From CBDBLK01 sp965243145 (lineage in GTDB: Bacteria > Bdellovibrionota > Bacteriovoracia > Bacteriovoracales > Bacteriovoracaceae), in contig CBDEUB010000002.1 of NCBI GenBank assembly GCA_965243145.1, positions 1,984,001 through 2,048,000 on the forward strand: a DNA stretch of 64,000 bases. Direction: 5' to 3'. Position 1 is the stretch's first letter. Every line of letters begins with the position of its first letter. The translations under genes were made by a program, and so were the position numbers. Positions 60,003 to 64,000 of the stretch are shown here, one piece after another. Under the pieces are notes generated by a model. That model saw only the letters and a list, made by a program, of their open reading frames with translations. It made no database searches and was not told the origin of the DNA.

Positions 60003-60790
60003 GGTTTTTTTTCATCCTTAGAGTGTCGGTGCGCATGGTGGTGTTGAAGAATATTGCCCCCGCCTTCATGGATCAGAATGTGCTCAAATTCACAATGGTA
60101 TGTTTTTTCTAAGACTTTGGAGTTTATGGCCTGGCGGGTATCGTGCCAATGAAAGGATCGGTTGAGGCACAAAATGCGATCACAGTGTTTGAGAACTTGC
60201 TGAATATTGTGATCCACGAGAATAATGCCCACTTGTTTTTCTTTGCGCAGTTCTTTAATTAAAAGCAATAAGCAGTCTTGCCCATTGCCATCGAGTCCCT
60301 TGGTTGGTTCGTCCATCAAGATGATTTCACTCGGAGAGAGCCAGGCCTTGGCCAAAAGTAACCGTTGGTATTCACCACCGGAGAGTTGGGAAAGTAAAGT
60401 TTGTGGCCCTTTGGTAAGGGCAACTTTGTCAAGTGCCTGATGAATGTGTTTACGGGAAGGTACAAATGTAGGGAGGCAGGCAATTTTGAGCCATTCCTCC
60501 AGTGTGAGGGGCAGAAGAATTTGGCCAGGGTCTTGTTGAGGCAAATAGGTCACCTTGGATTGCAGATTTGATTCTTTGTCACTTTCTCCTCGGTAGAGAA
60601 GTTGCCCGCGAGTGGGTGCGTACAGGCCGGCCAGTATTTTGAGCAATGTGGATTTTCCTCCTCCATTTGGCCCTATCACGCCCAAAATATCACCTTTTTG
60701 AAGGCGGAAATTGATCCCCTCTAAAATAGGGGTTTGTGAGGAAGGGTAGTGAAAACTCAAACTTTGTACTTCTACTAAAAATGTTTTCAA
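59999..60790 (-). CDS. znuC: Metal ABC transporter ATP-binding protein (ZnuC type)
   Basis: The 263-residue ATPase has Walker A GPNGGGKST, the signature LSGGEYQRLLLAK, Walker B EIILMDEPTKGLD and the switch His in VDHNIQQVL. The C-terminal 25 residues are rich in His (HHHAHRHSKDEK), a metal-binding tail like that in some zinc transporters. It powers the permease encoded next. It overlaps both neighbouring genes by 4 bases, so the three are co-translated. Confidence 0.93.
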   Translation of the reverse strand: MKTFLVEVQSLSFHYPSSQTPILEGINFRLQKGDILGVIGPNGGGKSTLLKILAGLYAPTRGQLLYRGESDKESNLQSKVTYLPQQDPGQILLPLTLEEWLKIACLPTFVPSRKHIHQALDKVALTKGPQTLLSQLSGGEYQRLLLAKAWLSPSEIILMDEPTKGLDGNGQDCLLLLIKELRKEKQVGIILVDHNIQQVLKHCDRILCLNRSFHWHDTRQAINSKVLEKTYHCEFEHILIHEGGGNILQHHHAHRHSKDEKKP

Positions 60791-61623
60791 GGTGTCTCCG
60801 TCAGTGCTTTGAGAATACTATCTAAGGGCACATAGTTTGGCCCGTCGGAGGGAAAGGGCCTTAGGGTTTCAATTTTGATGACACGGGAATTGGCCCTTTG
60901 AGTGTGGGATTGCAATTGCCTGGGAAAGGGAAGGTGCTTTTCTTGCAACCAAACAATTTTTTTATGTTTGCGAAATTCTCTCAAAAGTTGCTTGAGAGAC
61001 TGCGAAGAAATGGTTTCTCTTTGGTATGAAGTTTTTAAAGTAAAGTATCTTTTTTTTAAGGCCACCATGAGAGGGATTAGGGAATCGTGAGTGAGAATAA
61101 AAAAACGCGTGTCTTTTTGTGAACCAATTTGCTCTATAGTTGAGGTTAAGCGCAAAGGGCAGTCCCTCAATATTCGAGATTGGAGTTGAGGATACCAGGT
61201 GCGCAGGCCTTCGGCCAATTGGTGGAAAACTTGACAATAGGTCAACGGATTGAGCCAAAAATGTTCCCAGGCCACATTGCTCATTTGTGCTCGATAAGTG
61301 TGAGGAGGAGGTGGTGAGGTTAGGCGCAAAGTATTTTGGGATGTTCGTTTGAGTTCTATGTTGCGGCCATGGGGCCATTGGGAAAGCGGCGGTAAAATTA
61401 ACTTTTCACTTTTGAGCATGATTTTCATAGATTGTGAGTCGAGGTCAAAGGAGTGCATATCGCCCGTGTATTTTGGCACCATTTGAAAATGGATACTATT
61501 GGAGTCTGCAAGAACAAGTTGGGCCATGTGGCAAACTTCGGGATGGGTGCAAACAACGGCCGGATTGGCCTTTAATTTGGAAAAGGAAATAACGACGATG
61601 AGGAAGTAGTATTTTAATCTCAT
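60787..61623 (-). CDS. znuA: Metal ABC transporter substrate-binding protein, ZnuA-like (diverged)
   Basis: The 278-residue exported protein has a signal peptide (to about residue 19), VVCTHPEVCHMAQLVLAD and the ligand-type segment EHFWLNPLTYCQVFHQ, which resembles the HIWLDP metal site of ZnuA, plus FFILTHDSLIPLM. The usual metal ligands His and Asp are only partly kept, and Met replaces others, so selectivity may differ. It is the first gene of the znu operon. No Zur box is seen; it lies 31 bases after the surface-protein gene. Confidence 0.75.
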   Translation of the reverse strand: MRLKYYFLIVVISFSKLKANPAVVCTHPEVCHMAQLVLADSNSIHFQMVPKYTGDMHSFDLDSQSMKIMLKSEKLILPPLSQWPHGRNIELKRTSQNTLRLTSPPPPHTYRAQMSNVAWEHFWLNPLTYCQVFHQLAEGLRTWYPQLQSRILRDCPLRLTSTIEQIGSQKDTRFFILTHDSLIPLMVALKKRYFTLKTSYQRETISSQSLKQLLREFRKHKKIVWLQEKHLPFPRQLQSHTQRANSRVIKIETLRPFPSDGPNYVPLDSILKALTETP

Positions 61624-61654
61624 GGCCGAATCATGGCCTTGGTATTTCTAAATG

Positions 61655-64000
61655 TCAATTGGAATCATCGGGATTAGAACCTGCGCAATAAATGTGATGA
61701 TTCCACTTGAAACCGCTTAAAAAATAATTGACACCAGCACCATGATCAGGATCAAAATCGTAATAGGAATCGACAATAGAATATTGGCGACCGTCTTCAA
61801 AATCACCTTCTTGTTGAAAATATCCATTGTTGGGTTCGGGCAAAAATTGGCCAAAGATGCCGCCTCGGGTGATTTCTTCGCTGGCGCACAGTGATACTCC
61901 CATCGCTTCGATTTTATTTTGCACTACGGAAGTCAATTTGGGTTCTCCCGTTTCGGGAATAAAGTCTTCCTGGAGAAGGCCCCCTTGGGGCAATTCTCCG
62001 CCAATGCCTTCGTTGGAAACAAATTGGTTAAAATAAACATTGAGGTTGGTGCCGTCGGGAATTTTACAAATCTTTTGTGAATTGCCTCGTTCGTCTTCAT
62101 CGACGGCAAAATGACTGCAACATTCAGAGGCGTTTTTGACGGCGTAGTTGGCCCTAACGCAACATTGGAATAAGCTACTGGAAAAAACGGGGTCGAAATT
62201 AACCCGATCTTGCAAAACAATGCGTGAATTGGGATTGGAGGCGTCGGCAGCGGTATTCCCAGGATCGTAGATGGATTGAAGACTTCTTCCATTAACTGCT
62301 AAATTATTGCTTACAAAAGAAATGGCATCAAAGCCGGTGCGATTATTTTGGGTGACATCAAAAAGGCCCGCTATCAATTGGGAACGGTTGGAATTGCAAT
62401 AAATGGGTTCGTAGAAAATTTGAGGAATCCCCAGGAGTTCAAAGCGGGACAATTTGGTGAGGTAGTAGAGATCATTGCCCGATTTAAGGCCGGAAATAGC
62501 GGAACTTGTAGTTGGGTTGGGAGTTGTGTCGTGATAATACCCCCCTCTGCCTTGAACTCTAAATTCAATATCAACATAAGCGTAATCCCAGGCGTTGGAT
62601 TGATTGAGAGTGCTATCATCGGCCAGATCGAGAGTGTCTCGATCATCCGCTCTGGCGTGAAAAACCAAAAATCCGCCTTCGTCTCGGATACACCACTCTC
62701 TTTCATTGAGGTCGGCCTCTGGGTTATCGTTGATGCTGGGGCAGGGGTCTCTAAAGGTAAGATCAGTGGCAAAAAATTCTGGAGCACCTAAACTTTCGTC
62801 GACATAAGTGATGGATACGCTTTCGATATTGCTAAAAGTGTTTGTGATAGGGAAGCTGGTGCTGTAACCAATATAAGCGGGCAAGTAGAAGCTGACTCCG
62901 GTATAGGTTTCACCGTGTCTCATGTAGTTATAAATAGCATCATTGGTGACATCCATAGGAGTTGGATTGGGGAAGGGCACTGGAGCGTAGAGAACTTCAT
63001 CGGAAAGTTCAATGCCATCGACTCCTCCCTGAAAGGGAGAACTGATAGGTTTGGTGGAGAGCACAGCAATCTGCTCTGCCGTTGTGAATCCTCTGGGATT
63101 AAGGATTTCAGAATTGGCCGCCTGGGGAGTTGTTCTTTGAATGCACCCGCCATCGGCCGGAGACAGGCACAAGCGTTGGTAGTCTTGTTGGTAAATATCG
63201 TCTTCCACAAAATCAACACGGTCTTGGTAAAGTTCGCTGTCGTAATTAAGGCAGGAAAAATTTTCAATATCGAATGATATGCGGTCGTTGAGAGTCCAGT
63301 CATGCCCTTCATCGGCGAATTTTCTAATCCACCCTCCCCCGCAACAGGTCGATTTTCCGGTTTCTTGAAAAGTTTTCCATTGAAAGGATTTGGAATTATT
63401 ATTTGCGGTAACAATTGGTGCTTGAGGATAAACTGTATTGGGATTGGCCGCAGGGTTACCGTCAGTGGCCTGGGCCACTTCGTAGCGACTGTAGCGTCCC
63501 GTTGCTCTGGGGTTATCGGCGGGAAATGAATCTACATCGAGTCCGGTATTGATGGCAGAAGTATCGTCCGCTAGGCCAGGATAGGTTTCGGAAAACATGG
63601 TAAATTCTTTTCCGACCGTGCGACAGCAGCGATTTTGGGACATATCGTATTGGTAGTAAACGCTGTTTCTTATGTTGGGAATGGGAGTGGCCTGACCACA
63701 AATTAAAGATTCTTGCCAAAACATGAGTTCGGCATCGGTTCCACCGAAATTTTCCCTATTGAGAAAGAATGTTTGTTCTTGGTGAAGCCGGCCGGGAGAG
63801 CAGTCGAGGTCAGTGTGGCACAAGGCCCCTGTTCGGCGCAAGCAGGCATCAGTGGCCAATCCCGGAGATTGGATGCTTGACAGTTGTGGAAGTGGTGCAA
63901 GTTCAATGGCACTAAAGGGAGAAATCCATTCACCGGAACTGTCATTGAATTGCCCTTCTCCACCACACATATTTTGAGTTCGGGAAAGGGCCGTTTCATT
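61655..64000 (-). CDS. Large cysteine-rich surface protein, C-terminal part (cut by window end)
   Basis: The frame is open to the window edge, so at least 781 residues of C-terminus are present. The first ATG in view is at 63970, but the real start lies outside. The sequence is rich in Asn, Tyr, Ser and Cys, with paired Cys motifs (NRCCRTV, STCCGGGW, FQCCVRAN, ECCSHF) spread along it and no membrane helix. It resembles very large secreted adhesin-type proteins of predatory bacteria, possibly with disulphide-stapled repeats. No domain can be named. Confidence 0.75.
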   Translation of the reverse strand, partial: NETALSRTQNMCGGEGQFNDSSGEWISPFSAIELAPLPQLSSIQSPGLATDACLRRTGALCHTDLDCSPGRLHQEQTFFLNRENFGGTDAELMFWQESLICGQATPIPNIRNSVYYQYDMSQNRCCRTVGKEFTMFSETYPGLADDTSAINTGLDVDSFPADNPRATGRYSRYEVAQATDGNPAANPNTVYPQAPIVTANNNSKSFQWKTFQETGKSTCCGGGWIRKFADEGHDWTLNDRISFDIENFSCLNYDSELYQDRVDFVEDDIYQQDYQRLCLSPADGGCIQRTTPQAANSEILNPRGFTTAEQIAVLSTKPISSPFQGGVDGIELSDEVLYAPVPFPNPTPMDVTNDAIYNYMRHGETYTGVSFYLPAYIGYSTSFPITNTFSNIESVSITYVDESLGAPEFFATDLTFRDPCPSINDNPEADLNEREWCIRDEGGFLVFHARADDRDTLDLADDSTLNQSNAWDYAYVDIEFRVQGRGGYYHDTTPNPTTSSAISGLKSGNDLYYLTKLSRFELLGIPQIFYEPIYCNSNRSQLIAGLFDVTQNNRTGFDAISFVSNNLAVNGRSLQSIYDPGNTAADASNPNSRIVLQDRVNFDPVFSSSLFQCCVRANYAVKNASECCSHFAVDEDERGNSQKICKIPDGTNLNVYFNQFVSNEGIGGELPQGGLLQEDFIPETGEPKLTSVVQNKIEAMGVSLCASEEITRGGIFGQFLPEPNNGYFQQEGDFEDGRQYSIVDSYYDFDPDHGAGVNYFLSGFKWNHHIYCAGSNPDDSN

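Overview
The window looks like a piece of a Bdellovibrio-like genome (Bdellovibrionota or a related former deltaproteobacterium), at moderate G+C. This is an inference, because there is no rRNA to place it. The reasons are a Gram-negative envelope (LpoA-like lipoprotein, outer-membrane barrels, heptosyltransferase), a TadC/FHA/phosphatase locus, secreted leucine-rich-repeat and metalloprotease-like proteins, cysteine-rich surface protein and a histone-H1/SWIB-like protein. Genes are densely packed, with many ATGA-type overlaps and several GTG/TTG starts. The tetranucleotide GGCC is strikingly over-represented in the chromosomal genes (21 copies in the first 1,020 bases) but not in the one insertion sequence.

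Layout. 1-8.8 kb: end of dnaK, dnaJ, an LpoA-like lipoprotein, a 35-residue basic microprotein on the minus strand, AMP nucleosidase, a lone mreB, a PilZ-like protein, a lipoprotein and nagZ. 8.9-17 kb: tadC, a DUF192 gene, three membrane FHA proteins, a PP2C-type phosphatase and a response regulator, apparently one signalling/secretion locus with no kinase in it. 17-23.2 kb: housekeeping genes (birA, rph, rdgB, an LRR gene, ychF, pth, prs, tRNA-Gln). 23.2-28.2 kb: outer-membrane proteins, a SnoaL-like protein, a frameshifted SH3/barrel gene, cutA and a stand-alone FliG C-terminal domain.

28.2-32.1 kb holds three paralogous secreted, membrane-anchored proteins carrying an HERxH...EALAD zincin signature. 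32.1-38.4 kb: ccsA-resB cytochrome c maturation genes, an acyltransferase, a thiamine pyrophosphokinase-like gene, a small cytochrome c and a GNAT protein. 38.4-45.9 kb: a histone-like KTR-repeat/SWIB protein, sugar-transfer and envelope genes (GT9, GT2, AglD-like flippase-type protein, ugd) and an amidase; a structured ~117-bp repeat occurs twice (38.5 and 45.9 kb). 46-52.5 kb is accessory: an unknown secreted protein, an HTH regulator, several orphan small proteins, a complete IS1111-type (IS110 family) element with perfect 14-bp subterminal inverted repeats and a likely bridge-RNA region, and two outer-membrane protein genes.

52.5-58 kb: site-2 protease, scpA, scpB, rluB-type pseudouridine synthase, initiator tRNA, a decayed second copy of that tRNA lying directly in front of trpS, and trpS. 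58-64 kb: two small secreted proteins, a zinc/manganese ABC transporter (znuA-like, znuC, znuB) and the C-terminal part of a large cysteine-rich surface protein that runs off the window.

The points most worth following are the three-zincin cluster, the Tad/FHA/PP2C locus, the pair of structured repeats with compensatory base changes, the tRNA relic in the trpS leader, the GGCC bias and the IS1111 element.
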